Origin: Lentzea alba
Lineage (GTDB): Bacteria; Actinomycetota; Actinomycetes; Mycobacteriales; Pseudonocardiaceae
Length of the DNA stretch: 64,000 bases
Direction: 5' to 3'
Assembly: GCF_011067745.1 (NCBI RefSeq)
Contig: NZ_JAAMPJ010000002.1
Location: forward strand, 62,001 to 126,000
Shown here: positions 25,360 to 35,800 of the stretch, piece after piece
Position numbering within the stretch: position 1 is the first letter of the stretch
Layout: every line of letters starts with the position of its first letter
The notes under the pieces: generated by a model
Told to the model about the DNA's origin: nothing
Seen by the model: only the letters and a program-made list of their open reading frames with translations
Databases searched by the model: none
Program-made: the position numbers and the translations under genes

Positions 25360-25856
25360 GCGTCGCACACACGTCCACTGTGGACACCCTGGCGGGGCCG
25401 TTCACCGCGATCGTCGCGCCGGACGGAGCGGTGCTGGCGAGCGGCTGGACCGACGACATCGCCCTGCTGACGCCGCAGATCCACGCGTCCCTGATGCCGT
25501 CCGAGATCAGCTCGCGCGCCGACCTGGGCGACGTCACCAAGGCCGTCGTCGCCTACCACGAGGGCGACCTGACCTCGATCGACACGATCGAGGTGCGCCA
25601 GAAGTCCGGCCCGTTCCTGCAGCACGCGTGGGACGTCCTGCGCACCGTCAAGGCCGGCGACCCCGTCACCTACAGCGAGTACGCCGAACTCTCCGGCCGC
25701 CCGGCGGCGATCCGCGCCGCGGCCTCGGCCTGCGCCCGCAACTCGGTGGCGTTGTTCGTGCCGTGCCACCGCGTGATCCGAATCGGCGGCAATCTCGGCG
25801 GCTTCCGGTGGGGGCTCGACGTGAAGCGCTGGCTGCTGGCCCACGAAGAGGCGTGA
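25356..25856 (+). CDS. ogt: Methylated-DNA-protein cysteine methyltransferase
   Basis: 166 residues, ATG overlapping the ada stop (ATGA). The C-terminal domain has TYSEYAELSGRPAAIRAAA (DNA-recognition helix with Arg finger) and the active site FVPCHRVI, in which Cys accepts the methyl or alkyl group from O6-alkylguanine. Then GGFRWGLDVKRWLL. The N-terminal part is the usual beta domain. With the upstream Ada-like regulator it forms an alkylation-response operon. Confidence 0.95.
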   Translation: MSVAHTSTVDTLAGPFTAIVAPDGAVLASGWTDDIALLTPQIHASLMPSEISSRADLGDVTKAVVAYHEGDLTSIDTIEVRQKSGPFLQHAWDVLRTVKAGDPVTYSEYAELSGRPAAIRAAASACARNSVALFVPCHRVIRIGGNLGGFRWGLDVKRWLLAHEEA

Positions 25857-25857
25857 A

Positions 25858-26301
25858 TCAGACCTTCAAGGTCATCGGCTCGCCCTGGAAAAGAACCATT
25901 TCGAGACGGACGTGCGTGAGTCGCCAGCCGTTTTCGGTTCGTCGGGCGGTGGCGTGGTACTTGCCGCCACCGTCCTCGTGCCGGGCCGGCTCCGCCGCTT
26001 TCGGCAGGTGGAACGCGAGGATGTAGGCCACGATCGACGCCTCGTCCCCGTCGACGTCGACGTAGACCTGCCCCAGGTGGTGGAACGTCGCCTCGTAGGC
26101 GGCCGCCAGGAACTTCTTGGGACCGGCGACGATCTCCTCCCGGCCGCGGTAGACCCGTCCGCCGACCTCACGGACACCGTCCTCGGTGTACAGCGGTCCC
26201 AAAGCGTCGAAATCCCTGTCGTCGAGAGCTCGCAGCAGCTCCTGAATGAGATTCCGCAATTCCGACTCGTCAATCACGCGCTGCAAAGCCACTTCATTCA
26301 T
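25858..26301 (-). CDS. SnoaL/NTF2-like protein
   Basis: 147 residues. N-terminal helices (ELRNLIQELLRALDDRDFDALG) lead into LYTEDGVREVGGRVYRGREE and a curved beta-sheet (YHATARRTENGWRLTHVRL), the pattern of SnoaL-like/DUF4440 ketosteroid isomerase-fold proteins. Whether it is an enzyme or a binding protein is unknown. It is convergent with ogt (1-base gap). Its 5' region is relatively AT-rich and holds a perfect palindrome at 26384-26397. Confidence 0.8.
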   Translation of the reverse strand: MNEVALQRVIDESELRNLIQELLRALDDRDFDALGPLYTEDGVREVGGRVYRGREEIVAGPKKFLAAAYEATFHHLGQVYVDVDGDEASIVAYILAFHLPKAAEPARHEDGGGKYHATARRTENGWRLTHVRLEMVLFQGEPMTLKV

Positions 26302-26383
26302 CGCTTGGCCCCTATCTCAACGTTCCATCCCTCTGAACACGACGCTACTCCCGATTCTCTTGAATTGGGCGTGTGTCAAATAC

Positions 26384-26397
26384 CGCCAAATTTGGCG
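26384..26397. promoter_or_regulatory. 14-base perfect palindrome upstream of the SnoaL-like gene
   Basis: CGCCAAATTTGGCG, followed by TTGAC on one side and preceded by GTCAA on the other. It is 83 bases upstream of the minus-strand start and next to a minus-strand TTGACA (26374-26379). It looks like a repressor operator. The rest of 26302-26432 shows nothing else. Confidence 0.4.
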
Positions 26398-26432
26398 TTG
26401 ACGTTGTCAGGGCACCTGTGTCCAACAGCGCC

Positions 26433-26924
26433 TCAAGCCAGGTTGATCTCCGGGGCACCGCCCGTGGCGACCAGCTCGGTCCGGCATCGCGGGCACGAGC
26501 TGGTGGCCGGGGCCGAGCCGGAGCGGAGAAACCCCTCGATGCCCAGCCAGTCGCTGACTCCGTTGTCCCGGCACACGTGGCAGCCGACGCGGTAGTTCAG
26601 CTGAACCCACGGCTCTGCGGCCAGCTCCGACGCCTGGACGTCGGGCTCCACCAGGTCGTTGAACGGCGCCCACCAGGAAGTGATGCGGCACCGCAGTCCG
26701 CGCTCGCCGCCGTGATCCGTGGTGTCGAACGCGCTGACGCGGATCGGGGCCTGATGCTCGTCAGGCGTGCAGAGGCCGTACGGCATTCCGTGCTGCAGCT
26801 GTACAAGACGGGCAACGCGTTGGCACACAAAGCAGTCGTGGCGGTAGTCCAACCGGTTCGACCACACGAAATGGGCAGCCGGGGTGACGGTGACTCGCGC
26901 GGTGACTTCCACGTGGGACAGCAC
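26433..26924 (-). CDS. Uncharacterised Cys-rich protein downstream of sbcC
   Basis: 163 residues. Three Cys pairs, CFVCQR near 31, CHVCRDNG near 115 and CPRCRTEL near 143, plus RCRITSW, suggest two zinc-ribbon-like sites. His and Asp lie between (RLDYRHDCF). There is no signal peptide or membrane helix. It starts nine bases after the sbcC stop on the same strand, so it is probably translated from the sbcDC transcript. I do not recognise the family; a nucleic-acid-binding partner of the nuclease is possible but unproven. Confidence 0.65.
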   Translation of the reverse strand: MLSHVEVTARVTVTPAAHFVWSNRLDYRHDCFVCQRVARLVQLQHGMPYGLCTPDEHQAPIRVSAFDTTDHGGERGLRCRITSWWAPFNDLVEPDVQASELAAEPWVQLNYRVGCHVCRDNGVSDWLGIEGFLRSGSAPATSSCPRCRTELVATGGAPEINLA

Positions 26925-26933
26925 GAGCCGAGG

Positions 26934-29810
26934 CTAGCCCAGCGAGACTTCCAATGTGGATCCAGAACGCGCCTTGCGCACCCGCAACCGAGTGGGAATC
27001 CGCTGCCGCAGCTCCTCCACGTGCGACACCAATCCGACCACGCGCCCGCCGGCACGCAGCTCGTCCAACGTGTTCATGACGATGTCGAGCGTGTCCGAGT
27101 CCAGCGTGCCGAAGCCCTCGTCCACGAACAACGTGTCCAGCAACGCCCCACCGGTCTCGTTGGCCACGACGTCGGCCAGCCCGAGAGCCAGCGACAACGA
27201 CGCCAGGAAGGACTCCCCGCCCGACAACGTCTTGGCAGGTCGTGACCGCCCCGAGTAGTCGTCCAGCACGTCGAGGTTCAAGCCGCCACGGGTACCGCGT
27301 GCCCCGGCCAAGTCGGAGTGCACGAAGCTGTACCGCCCCTGGCTCATGCGGTGCAGCCGTGCGGAGGCGGCGACGGCGACTTCCTCCAGGCGAGCCGCCA
27401 GCACGTACGACCGCAGCGTCATCTTCTTCGAGTTCTGCCCACGCCCGTTGATGACGTCGGTCAGCGCGTCGAGCTCCGCGTACGAAGCCTCCAACGGCTC
27501 CAACGACTTCCACTCGGCACGCAACCGGGCAGCCAGCTCACCCACCCGCTCGAACGCGGCCCTTGCCCGGGCCAGACGGGTCGCGGCGGAGGAAGCCGCG
27601 GCGCGGGCGGACGAGGCCTGAGCGGTCACCTCGTTCAGGTCCACCTCGGTGGCCGGGTCGACCTCGGCCAGTTCCTCCAGGGTCGCGAGAGCCGAGGCGC
27701 GGGCACGTTCCCAGGCCGCGATCTTCTCGTCGAGAGCCTGGAGCTTGATGGCGGGACGGGCGGCGGACAAGGCAGCGTCCACGTCGGGGAAGCCGGCTTC
27801 GGCAGCCAACGCCGCGACCGACGCCTGCTGTTCCTCGACGCGCTGGAGAGCGGCGTCGCGGGCCGCACGACGATCGGCCAGCTCCACCAACGCCTTCGAG
27901 AGCCGCAGCAGGTGGTCGCGACGGGTGAGAACGTCCTCGTGCTCGCCGCGGGCCTTGTCCAGGCGATCACCGCGTTCCGACACGACCGCGACCAGCGACG
28001 CGTGTTCGGTGCGGAGGCCGACCAGGTCCTGTTCGACCTGGGCCTTCTCGGCGCCCAGCTCGCGGGTCTTGGCCTCCAGGCCGACGAACTCGTTCTGGCG
28101 CTGCGACCTGGTGCGGGCCAGCTCCAGCGCCGCGTTGTACTCCGCCAGCACGAACGCCGGCTCGTCCGAGCCCAGGGCCTCCCAGCAGGCCTGGATGCGC
28201 AGTTCGGCGGCGTGGACGGCGTGTTCGGCCTCGTTGCGGCGGTCCAGGGCCAGCTGTTCGTCGTGGGCCGCTTCCTCTTCGTCGGTCGCGTCCACGCCGC
28301 CCAGCATCGGTTGCGCGGGCGCGGGATGCGACGGCGAACCGCAGACCGCGCAGGGCTTGCCGCGTTTCAGGGCCGCGGCCAGTTCGATGGCCATGTTCTC
28401 GAGGCGCTGGTGGCGGACCTGCTGGAGGACGTCCTTGGCCTTCTGGTGGACGTCGATGGCCTGGTGCAGCTCGTTCTTGGTGCGTTCCAACGCAACTCCT
28501 GCGTCCGGCAGCGCTGACGCGGCGTCCGCGCGGGCTTTCAGGCCCTCCAGCCGGGCCGAGGCCTCCGCGGCCGCGTCCAGCTGCAGGCGGCACTGCGCCA
28601 GGCGCTCGGGCAGCACCTCGAGTTCGGCGTTCAGGGCCAGCAGACGGCGTTCCACCTGGTACGACGAGTTCTTCAGCACCGACAGCTTGCGCACGTCGGC
28701 CTGCTGCCGTTCGGCCTCCGCGGCCAGTTCTCCCAGACCACCGGCTTCCTCGCGGTGGCGCTCGGCATCTTCCCGCAACGACGAACCGGTGTAACCCAAG
28801 CGCGCCAACGATTCCGCAGCGCGGGTCTCGTCGCGCACCGCGAACTCGTAGGACTGCTGGAGCTTCGCGATCTCGCCGAACGCCGGCACGACCGGGATCG
28901 CACGGCGGGCCGCGTCGCGTTCAGCGAACCACGACGCCGAGTCGGCGGCTTCCACGCGAGCCAGCAGGTCGCGGGCCTCGCGGACGCGGCGGATCTGGTC
29001 GGCGTGCACGCGAGCCTGGGCCAGCAGGGCGTCCGCGCCGTCGGCCACGCCGGCCGTTTCGACGGACAGCTCCTCGGCCTCGGCCACCGCGAGAGAAAGC
29101 CGCTCCAGCACCGATTCCAGCCAGCCCGGCTCGAACGACGGCTCCTCCGAAGCGGCCTCGGCCACCCGGTGCATCAGCTCGGAAGCGCCCTGACGGCGTT
29201 CCTCCAGCACGCGACCGGCCACGACCCGCTTGTCGCGGAACCACTTCTCGACGTCGAGGAACCGCTCGGTGCCGAAGAGCTTCTCCAGCAACACCTCGCG
29301 TTCGGCCGTGTCCGACCTCAGGAACCGCGCGAACTCGCCCTGCGGCAGCAACACGACCTGGAAGAACTGCTCGTACGACATGCCGAGCATGTCCTCGACG
29401 GCGCGCGCCACGTCGTCGATGCGGGTGATGCCCTCGCCGTCCCAGCCTTCGAGCCAGGTCAGCGAGGCCTTCGCGGGCTGAGTGGTGAAGCCGCCGCCGC
29501 GCTTCTTCGGGCGGTCGAACTCGGGCGAGCGCACGATCCGGAACCGCCGCGACTGCACGGTGAGCTCCAGCTCCACCGACGTCGGCACCTCGGGATCGGC
29601 GTACTCGCACCGCAGCTTCTTCACGTCGCCACGCGCGCCCGGCACCCGGCCGAACAGCGCGAACGCCACCGCGTCGAGCAACGTCGTCTTGCCCGCGCCG
29701 GTATCGCCGTGCAGCAGGAACAACCCGTCCGCGCCCAGCTCGTCGAAGTCGACCGTCTCCGGCCGCGGGTACGGGCCGAACGCGGTCAGCTCCAGGCGGT
29801 GCAGTCTCAT
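26934..29810 (-). CDS. sbcC: Exonuclease SbcC (Rad50-like ATPase)
   Basis: 958 residues. Walker A LHGDTGAGKTTLLDAV near 35, Q loop VVLLPQGEFARFLRSD near 150, long coiled coils, a zinc hook KPCAVCGSPSHP near 475 (CxxC), signature TLSGGESFLASLSLALGLAD and Walker B LDTLFVDEGFGTLDSDTL. SbcCD is a nuclease that opens hairpins and processes double-strand breaks and protein-blocked ends. Its ATG overlaps the sbcD stop by four bases. Length agrees with actinobacterial homologues. Confidence 0.96.
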   Translation of the reverse strand: MRLHRLELTAFGPYPRPETVDFDELGADGLFLLHGDTGAGKTTLLDAVAFALFGRVPGARGDVKKLRCEYADPEVPTSVELELTVQSRRFRIVRSPEFDRPKKRGGGFTTQPAKASLTWLEGWDGEGITRIDDVARAVEDMLGMSYEQFFQVVLLPQGEFARFLRSDTAEREVLLEKLFGTERFLDVEKWFRDKRVVAGRVLEERRQGASELMHRVAEAASEEPSFEPGWLESVLERLSLAVAEAEELSVETAGVADGADALLAQARVHADQIRRVREARDLLARVEAADSASWFAERDAARRAIPVVPAFGEIAKLQQSYEFAVRDETRAAESLARLGYTGSSLREDAERHREEAGGLGELAAEAERQQADVRKLSVLKNSSYQVERRLLALNAELEVLPERLAQCRLQLDAAAEASARLEGLKARADAASALPDAGVALERTKNELHQAIDVHQKAKDVLQQVRHQRLENMAIELAAALKRGKPCAVCGSPSHPAPAQPMLGGVDATDEEEAAHDEQLALDRRNEAEHAVHAAELRIQACWEALGSDEPAFVLAEYNAALELARTRSQRQNEFVGLEAKTRELGAEKAQVEQDLVGLRTEHASLVAVVSERGDRLDKARGEHEDVLTRRDHLLRLSKALVELADRRAARDAALQRVEEQQASVAALAAEAGFPDVDAALSAARPAIKLQALDEKIAAWERARASALATLEELAEVDPATEVDLNEVTAQASSARAAASSAATRLARARAAFERVGELAARLRAEWKSLEPLEASYAELDALTDVINGRGQNSKKMTLRSYVLAARLEEVAVAASARLHRMSQGRYSFVHSDLAGARGTRGGLNLDVLDDYSGRSRPAKTLSGGESFLASLSLALGLADVVANETGGALLDTLFVDEGFGTLDSDTLDIVMNTLDELRAGGRVVGLVSHVEELRQRIPTRLRVRKARSGSTLEVSLG

Positions 29811-30946
29811 TGCTCCTGCTCCCTCGCCACCGACGAGAACGCCTCGCGCAACAACGCCTTCTCGGCTTCAGAAGGCTCCGAACCCCGCGCGTCCGACACG
29901 AAACAGCAGGCCACTTCCTCGTCGGAACGGCCGCGCACCCGGTCCGCGTACGTCATGGTGTGCTGCAGCCCCTGCTCCGGCCGCCACTCCACGTGCACCG
30001 CGTGCTCGAAGCGCTTCTGCAACTGCCGCAACGCGTCCATCGGCCGCACCTGGTCCGTCAGAACCACCGACAGGAAGTGGTCTTCGAACGGCTTGTGCGC
30101 CGGATCCTCCAGCACCTCGGCCAACGTACCGGTCAGCGAGGCCAGCGGACGCGGCACCGGCAGATCCCGCCGCTCCACCCCGACGAGCCCGCCCGCGTCC
30201 AGTTCGACCAGCCACACCGACTTGCGGTGCCGCGCCTCGGAGAACGAGTACGCCAGCGGCGAACCCGAGTACCGCAGGTTCTCCGCCAGCGTCTGGGGAC
30301 CGTGCAGATGCCCGAGAGCCACGTAGTCGACGCCCGAGAACACCTGCATCGACACGTCCTGCACGCCACCCACCGCGATGGTCCGCTCGGACTCCGACGG
30401 CGCCCCACCGGTCACGAACGCGTGCGCGAGCACCACCGACCGCGCCGAACGCCCCGCCAGATCGGCCCGGATCCGCCGCATCGCCTCACCGAGAACCGGC
30501 GCGTGCCCCTTGTCCGCCACGCCCAGCACGTGCCGCGCGGGCTCCGGCTCCAGGAACGGGATCCCGTACACCGCGACCGGCCCGTGCTCGTCCTCCAGCT
30601 CGACCGGCTTGTCCAGCAACGAGATCTGCGTGCGCAGGTGCAGTCCGCCCGCCTCGGCGAACTCGCCGAACACCCCGATGCGCGCCGCCGAGTCGTGGTT
30701 GCCCGGGGTGATCACGATCCGCGCCCCGGCGGCGCGGATCCGCATCAGCACCCGCGCGCACAACGACACCGCGTCGGCGGACGGCACCGCGCGGTCGTAG
30801 AGGTCGCCGGAGATGACCACGACGTCGACCTTCTCGGAAGACACCAGGTCAGCGAGGCCGCTCAGCACCGACTCCTGCTCCACGAGCAGGTCGCGGCCGT
30901 GGAAGGTGCGCCCCACGTGCCAGTCGGAGGTGTGCAGGATCCGCAT
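29807..30946 (-). CDS. sbcD: Exonuclease SbcD (Mre11-like nuclease subunit)
   Basis: 379 residues from the ATG that gives MRILHTSDWHVGRTFHG; ten extra upstream codons have no ribosome site. All metallophosphoesterase motifs are present: DWHVG, SGDLYDRAVPS, TPGNHDSAARIG, LAHAFVTGG and ALGHLHGPQTL. The C-terminal capping domain follows. It supplies the Mn-dependent nuclease activity of SbcCD. Divergent from rmuC. Confidence 0.95.
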   Translation of the reverse strand: MRILHTSDWHVGRTFHGRDLLVEQESVLSGLADLVSSEKVDVVVISGDLYDRAVPSADAVSLCARVLMRIRAAGARIVITPGNHDSAARIGVFGEFAEAGGLHLRTQISLLDKPVELEDEHGPVAVYGIPFLEPEPARHVLGVADKGHAPVLGEAMRRIRADLAGRSARSVVLAHAFVTGGAPSESERTIAVGGVQDVSMQVFSGVDYVALGHLHGPQTLAENLRYSGSPLAYSFSEARHRKSVWLVELDAGGLVGVERRDLPVPRPLASLTGTLAEVLEDPAHKPFEDHFLSVVLTDQVRPMDALRQLQKRFEHAVHVEWRPEQGLQHTMTYADRVRGRSDEEVACCFVSDARGSEPSEAEKALLREAFSSVAREQEQ

Positions 30947-30997
30947 GGCACCAACCGTAGAGACGGGGTCTGACAAATCTCCGGGAGGGTTCCCGGC

Positions 30998-31957
30998 GTG
31001 TCACCCGATCGAGTTCAACATCTTTGGGGGAGCATCATCGGTGCCGTGACCGCAGTGATCATCACCGCCTCGCTCGTCCTGGCTCTCGTGAGTGCCGGGG
31101 CGCTGCTGTTCGTCTGGCGCCTCTACCAGGACAGCGTCCGCCGCACCGACGAAGCGCTCGCCGCCATCGGCACGGAACGCGCGCGCTACGACGCCCAGCA
31201 ACAAGCCCTGCAACGCTACGAAGTGGCGTTCTCCAGCGTGAGTGGCCGCGGTGAACTCGGTGAACAGGTGCTCGTAGAAACGGCGCGCGCACTCGGCCTG
31301 AGGGAAAACCTCCACTACACGCTGCAAACGGACGTTGCCGGTGGTGGAGCCGTGCGTCCGGACATGGTGCTGAACGTCGGCGGCGGCCGTGCGGTCCCCG
31401 TGGACTCGAAGATGTCCATGGCCTGCTGGGCCGAAGCGGTCGAAACGGACGATCCGCAGGAACGTCAGGACGCGCTGCGGGTGCACGTCCGCAACATCCG
31501 CTCGCGCGCCGCCGAACTGGCCGGCAAGGGCTACCAGCGCTGGGCGGACGCCATCTACGGCACGATCATGTTCGTCCCCAACGACGGCGCCGTGGTCGCC
31601 GCCCTGGACACCGACCCCGAACTGCTGCGCTGGCTGCTGGACCGCCGCGTCTTCCTGTGCGGCCCGACCGGGTTCGCCGTGATCGCCTCCAGCGCCATGT
31701 TCGCGGTCACCGAACGGGCGCTGGCCGACGACGTGGAGCAGGTCAGGCTGCAGGCGGGCCGGGCCAACCGGGCCGCCGACACCGCGATCGAGGCGGTCAA
31801 CCTGTCCACCACCCACCTCCAGCGATTCCTGAGCGCGCGCCGCCGCGAACTGGACGCCCTGGAAGGCTTCCGGGCGAGCGTCGAGCCGCTGACCGACGCC
31901 TCAGCCACCCCAACGCCCCTCCCCCTGGTCCGAAGGGCGGACGAACAGTCCGCTTAA
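30998..31957 (+). CDS. rmuC: DNA recombination protein RmuC, short form
   Basis: 319 residues from GTG 30998, eight bases after GGGAGGG; GTG 31046 is an alternative. A membrane segment (about 12-42) is followed by a short coiled coil and the RmuC domain: RGELGEQVLVETARALGL, GGAVRPDMVLNV, AVPVDSKMSMACW, IMFVPNDGAVVAAL and LCGPTGFAVIASS. It is shorter than E. coli RmuC (475) because the long coiled coil is reduced, as usual in actinobacteria. RmuC limits inversions at short repeats. Divergent from sbcD, so the two DNA-repair units share a promoter region. Confidence 0.9.
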   Translation: MSPDRVQHLWGSIIGAVTAVIITASLVLALVSAGALLFVWRLYQDSVRRTDEALAAIGTERARYDAQQQALQRYEVAFSSVSGRGELGEQVLVETARALGLRENLHYTLQTDVAGGGAVRPDMVLNVGGGRAVPVDSKMSMACWAEAVETDDPQERQDALRVHVRNIRSRAAELAGKGYQRWADAIYGTIMFVPNDGAVVAALDTDPELLRWLLDRRVFLCGPTGFAVIASSAMFAVTERALADDVEQVRLQAGRANRAADTAIEAVNLSTTHLQRFLSARRRELDALEGFRASVEPLTDASATPTPLPLVRRADEQSA

Positions 31958-32046
31958 AACGCACGCAGCGTGCGCAAAGGTTGCTTCTGGGTGAGAAACT
32001 CGCCGACTCACGAACACCGTTTGGCCGAACGGCTACCGTGTGCGGC

Positions 32047-32775
32047 GTGAGTGCGTTGCGCGAGCGTTCAGCAGCCTTCGAGGACGACGTCGAAGACTAC
32101 GACACAGTCCCGTGGAACTACCGGGCCATCTTCGGCGAGTTCAAGGGCATCCCGTGGTGGGCGGCCATCCTGTCCGCCCTGGTCCCGGCGTTCATCGGCG
32201 CGTTCATCGACATCAACTCCAGCAAGACCGTCGGCTGGACGTTCATCGCCGTGTTCTTCGTCGGCGCGCTCGCCGGAATCCTGCTGGTCCAGCGCCGCAG
32301 CCTGTTCGCGCCTATGGTGCAGCCGCCACTCATCCTGGCCGCCACGGTGCCCACGCTGGTGCTGCTCACCGGCGGCGTGAAGAAGGGCGGCCTGGCCGCC
32401 ATGGCGCTCGGCCTGGGTCAGCCGCTGGTCGACAGCTTCCCGGTCATGGCCGTCACCACCGCGGCCACCGTCGCGGTGGGCATCCTGCGGATCGTCATCC
32501 AAAAGGACCCGAACCGGCCGTCCAAGGACGAGCTCCGCGAGGCCAAGGCGGAGCTCCGGGAGCGCAGCAAGCCGGCCCGGCGGCCGCGTGAGGAGCAGGA
32601 CGAGGACCGTCCGCGCCGCCCCCGTCCGGAAGGCCGTGAAGGCCGTGAAGGCACCCCGGCCCGGCGTCCGCGCCCCGAGGGCGCACCCGCGCGTCGTCCG
32701 CGTCCGGACGGTGCCGCCCGTGGCGAGCGCCCGGCCGGTCAGCGCAGGCCCCGCCCTCCGCGCGAGGACCGCTAA
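32047..32775 (+). CDS. DUF6542 membrane protein with Arg/Pro-rich tail
   Basis: 242 residues from GTG 32047; the frame is open upstream but runs antisense-like through rmuC. Residues 1-35 are acidic and soluble. Four hydrophobic helices span about 36-150 (WWAAILSALVPAFIGAFI, WTFIAVFFVGALAGILLV, PLILAATVPTLVLLTGG and VMAVTTAATVAVGILRIV). The last 80 residues are a disordered Arg/Pro/Glu tail with repeats of RRPRPEG. Mycobacterial Rv1111c, beside ychF and ispH, is as I recall the same kind of protein. Function unknown. Confidence 0.8.
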   Translation: MSALRERSAAFEDDVEDYDTVPWNYRAIFGEFKGIPWWAAILSALVPAFIGAFIDINSSKTVGWTFIAVFFVGALAGILLVQRRSLFAPMVQPPLILAATVPTLVLLTGGVKKGGLAAMALGLGQPLVDSFPVMAVTTAATVAVGILRIVIQKDPNRPSKDELREAKAELRERSKPARRPREEQDEDRPRRPRPEGREGREGTPARRPRPEGAPARRPRPDGAARGERPAGQRRPRPPREDR

Positions 32776-32877
32776 CCTCACCGACGCCCGTTGTTCGTGA
32801 TCGCCCCCGCGAACGCCGTACAACGGATCCCGGACAACAACCCCCTGGCCAGCACGCACTCTGCCAGCATGAGTTCG

Positions 32878-35800
32878 ATGCCTAGGGGAGAACGTCCACT
32901 GGACGAGGGCGACAGTCCGTTGCTGCTGTTCGCCGCAGATTTGAGACAACTGCGCACGAATGCGGGCAAACCGAGCTATCGGGACCTGGCCCGCAAGGCG
33001 CACTTCTCGGCGAGCACGCTGTCCGACGCGGCGGGCGGGCGGAAGCTGCCCGGCCTCGACGTCACGCTCGCCTACGTCCGGGCGTGCGACGGCGACGAAC
33101 CCGCGTGGGAGCGGCGCTGGCACGACCTGGCCGTCGCGATGGCGCAGAGCAGGGCCGTCGACGGGCCGTCGCCGTACGTGGGCCTGAACTCGTTCACCAC
33201 CGAGGACGCCGACCGGTTCTTCGGCCGTGAGGCGCTGACCCGCACGTTGCTCGACCGGCTGGAGCGGCAGCGGTTCCTCGCCGTGTTCGGCGCGTCCGGT
33301 GAGGGCAAGTCGTCGCTGCTGCGGGCGGGCATCGCGGCGAGGTTCGACAACGCGGTGGTGTGCACGCCCGGCCAGGACCCCGACGCCGCGATCGCCGACG
33401 CGCTCGCGCGATGCCCGGACCTGCTGGTCGTCGACCAGTTCGAGGAGCTCTTCACGCTCTGCGAGGACGAGGTCCAGCGCACGGCGTTCCTCGACGCGCT
33501 GCTCACCGCCGGCTGCAAGAAGGTGATCGCGGTCCGGTCGGACTTCTACCCGCACTGCGCCCAGTACCCGAAGCTCGCGGACGCGCTGACCGACGCCCAG
33601 GTGCTGCTCGGCACGATGACCCCGGACGAACTGCGCCGCGCGATCACCCAGCCCGCCGCGACCGTCGGCTGCACCGTCGAAACGGCCCTGCTGACCACGC
33701 TCGTGGCCGAGGCCGCGGGACGCAGCGGTGTGCTCCCCCTCGTCTCCCACGCGCTGCTGGAGACGTGGCACCGCAGACGTGGCAACACCCTCACCCTGGG
33801 CGGCTACCAGTCCGCCGGCGGCATCCAGGGAGCGCTCGCGCAGAGCGCCGAAGCCGCGTTCGCCACCCTGGACGACGCCGAACAGCGGCTGGCCAAGCAA
33901 CTCCTGCTCCGGCTCAGCGCCGACGGCACCAAACGTCCCGTCCCTCGCCAGGACGTCGTGGGCGAGGAGGTCCTCGACGTCCTCGCCGACACCAGGTTGA
34001 TCACCGTCGACGAACACACGGTCGAGGTGACGCACGAGGCCCTGTTCCAGGCGTGGCCGAGGCTCAGGGCGTGGCTGGACGAGGACCGCGAGGGCCTCAG
34101 CACGCACCGCAGGCTCACCGACGCCGCGCGCACGTGGGCGGAGCTGGGCCGGGACGCCGACTCGCTCTACCGCAACACCAGGCTCATCGAGACCTCCGAG
34201 TGGATCACTCGGACCAAGCCGGAGCTGACCGCCACCGAACGCGAGTTCATCGGCGCCTCGAAGTCGCTGGAACGCCGTCGCAACCGTCGCCTGCGCTGGA
34301 TCGCGAGCGGGCTGACGGCCCTGCTGGTGGCCACCGCCGCGAGCGCCGTCGTCGCCGTCCAGCAGCGCCGTGAGGTCGAACGGCTAGGCCTCATCACGCA
34401 GTCGCAGCAACTCGCGGCGGCGTCGGAAGCACTCGTCGTCAGCGACCCCCGCCAGTCCGCCCGCAAGGCCGCCGAGGCCTACCGGACCTACCCGACGCCG
34501 GAGGCGCGCAGCCGTGTGCTGAGCGCGTCCGCGTCCGCACGTGGACGCAGGCTCGACCACCTCGGCGGGTGGAGCTTCGGGTTCGGCAAGGACTTCATCG
34601 GCCTGATGGGCCCGGAAGGCCTGGTCGTGCACGACACGGCCACCCTGTCGCTGAAGGCCAGGTGGCGTCCGAGCATGACCGGCGTGGTCTTCTCCTGGGA
34701 CATCGCTCCGGACGGCCGCACGATCGCGGTGTGCCTGCACGACGGCCGGATCGTGTTGTGGGCGGGCCCGGACGCCCAGCAGGTCGTGCTCCAGCGCCAG
34801 GGCACGCGCGGTGGCGTCGCCTTCACCGCGGACGGCCGCTCCCTCGTCGTCGGTGGCGACGTCTGGGACCTCGCCACCCGCCAGGTGCGCCATTCACTGC
34901 CGGTCGGGGCGATCAACGGCCCGTTCGACATCGCGGACGACCGGGTGCTCGCGCTGGTGACCGCCGGCTCCATCGCGTTGTGGGACCTGCGGACGCAGCA
35001 ACGCACCGGTGGCCTGCAGGTGCAGTCCGGTGAGATCACCAGGGTGCGGCTGCTGCCCGGCGGCAAGCTGGCCGCGCTCGCCACCACCGAAGGCCAGGTG
35101 CAGGTCCGGGACCTCGCGACCGGCGCCGTGGTCGCCACGCCACCCGCGCACACCGGCGTCGTCAACAGTCTGTCGCTCAGCCCGGACGGCAGCATGCTGG
35201 TCTCCGGCGGTGAGGACGGCCGCGCGCACATCTGGGACGTCGCACACGGCAACGCCATCACGACGATCACGATCAACGAACCGGCCAGGAGCGTGAAGTT
35301 CTCGCCGGACGGCGGGCTGGCCGTGCTCACCCCGCGAGCCCTGCGGTTCTGGCCGCCCGGCAGCGTGCCGCGGACCGCCGGTTACACCGTCCGCGCGCTC
35401 ACCGTCGACGACGACGGCACGATCGTCACCCTCGACGACGCCGGCGTGATCGAACGCCGGGACAGCACGCTGCGCACTGTCAAACGCGTCGAAACCGGTG
35501 TGCCGCAAAGCCGTTCGGGCCGCTTCAGCCAGAACCACGACCTGGTCGTCATGAACGGCGCACTCCAGGTGCGCGACGCGATGACCGGCGAGACGGTCAG
35601 CAAACCGGCGGTTCCGGCCGGGAGCACGACCACGGGCATCGCGTTCGGCGAGAACCGGATCGCCGTGGTGAGCTCCGCGGAACCCGACGCCCTGTGGTCG
35701 TTGGACAAGGAGAGCAAGCCGGACTTCATCGGCGGCGACTCCAGCGGCCCGCGCACCGCCGTTTCGTTCGGCCGAAGTGACAACCAGCTCGTGTTCGCCC

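Noticed and set aside
29810-30973. 387-codon plus-strand frame opposite sbcD
   Set aside because: Antisense His/Arg-rich shadow; sbcD motifs are on the minus strand.
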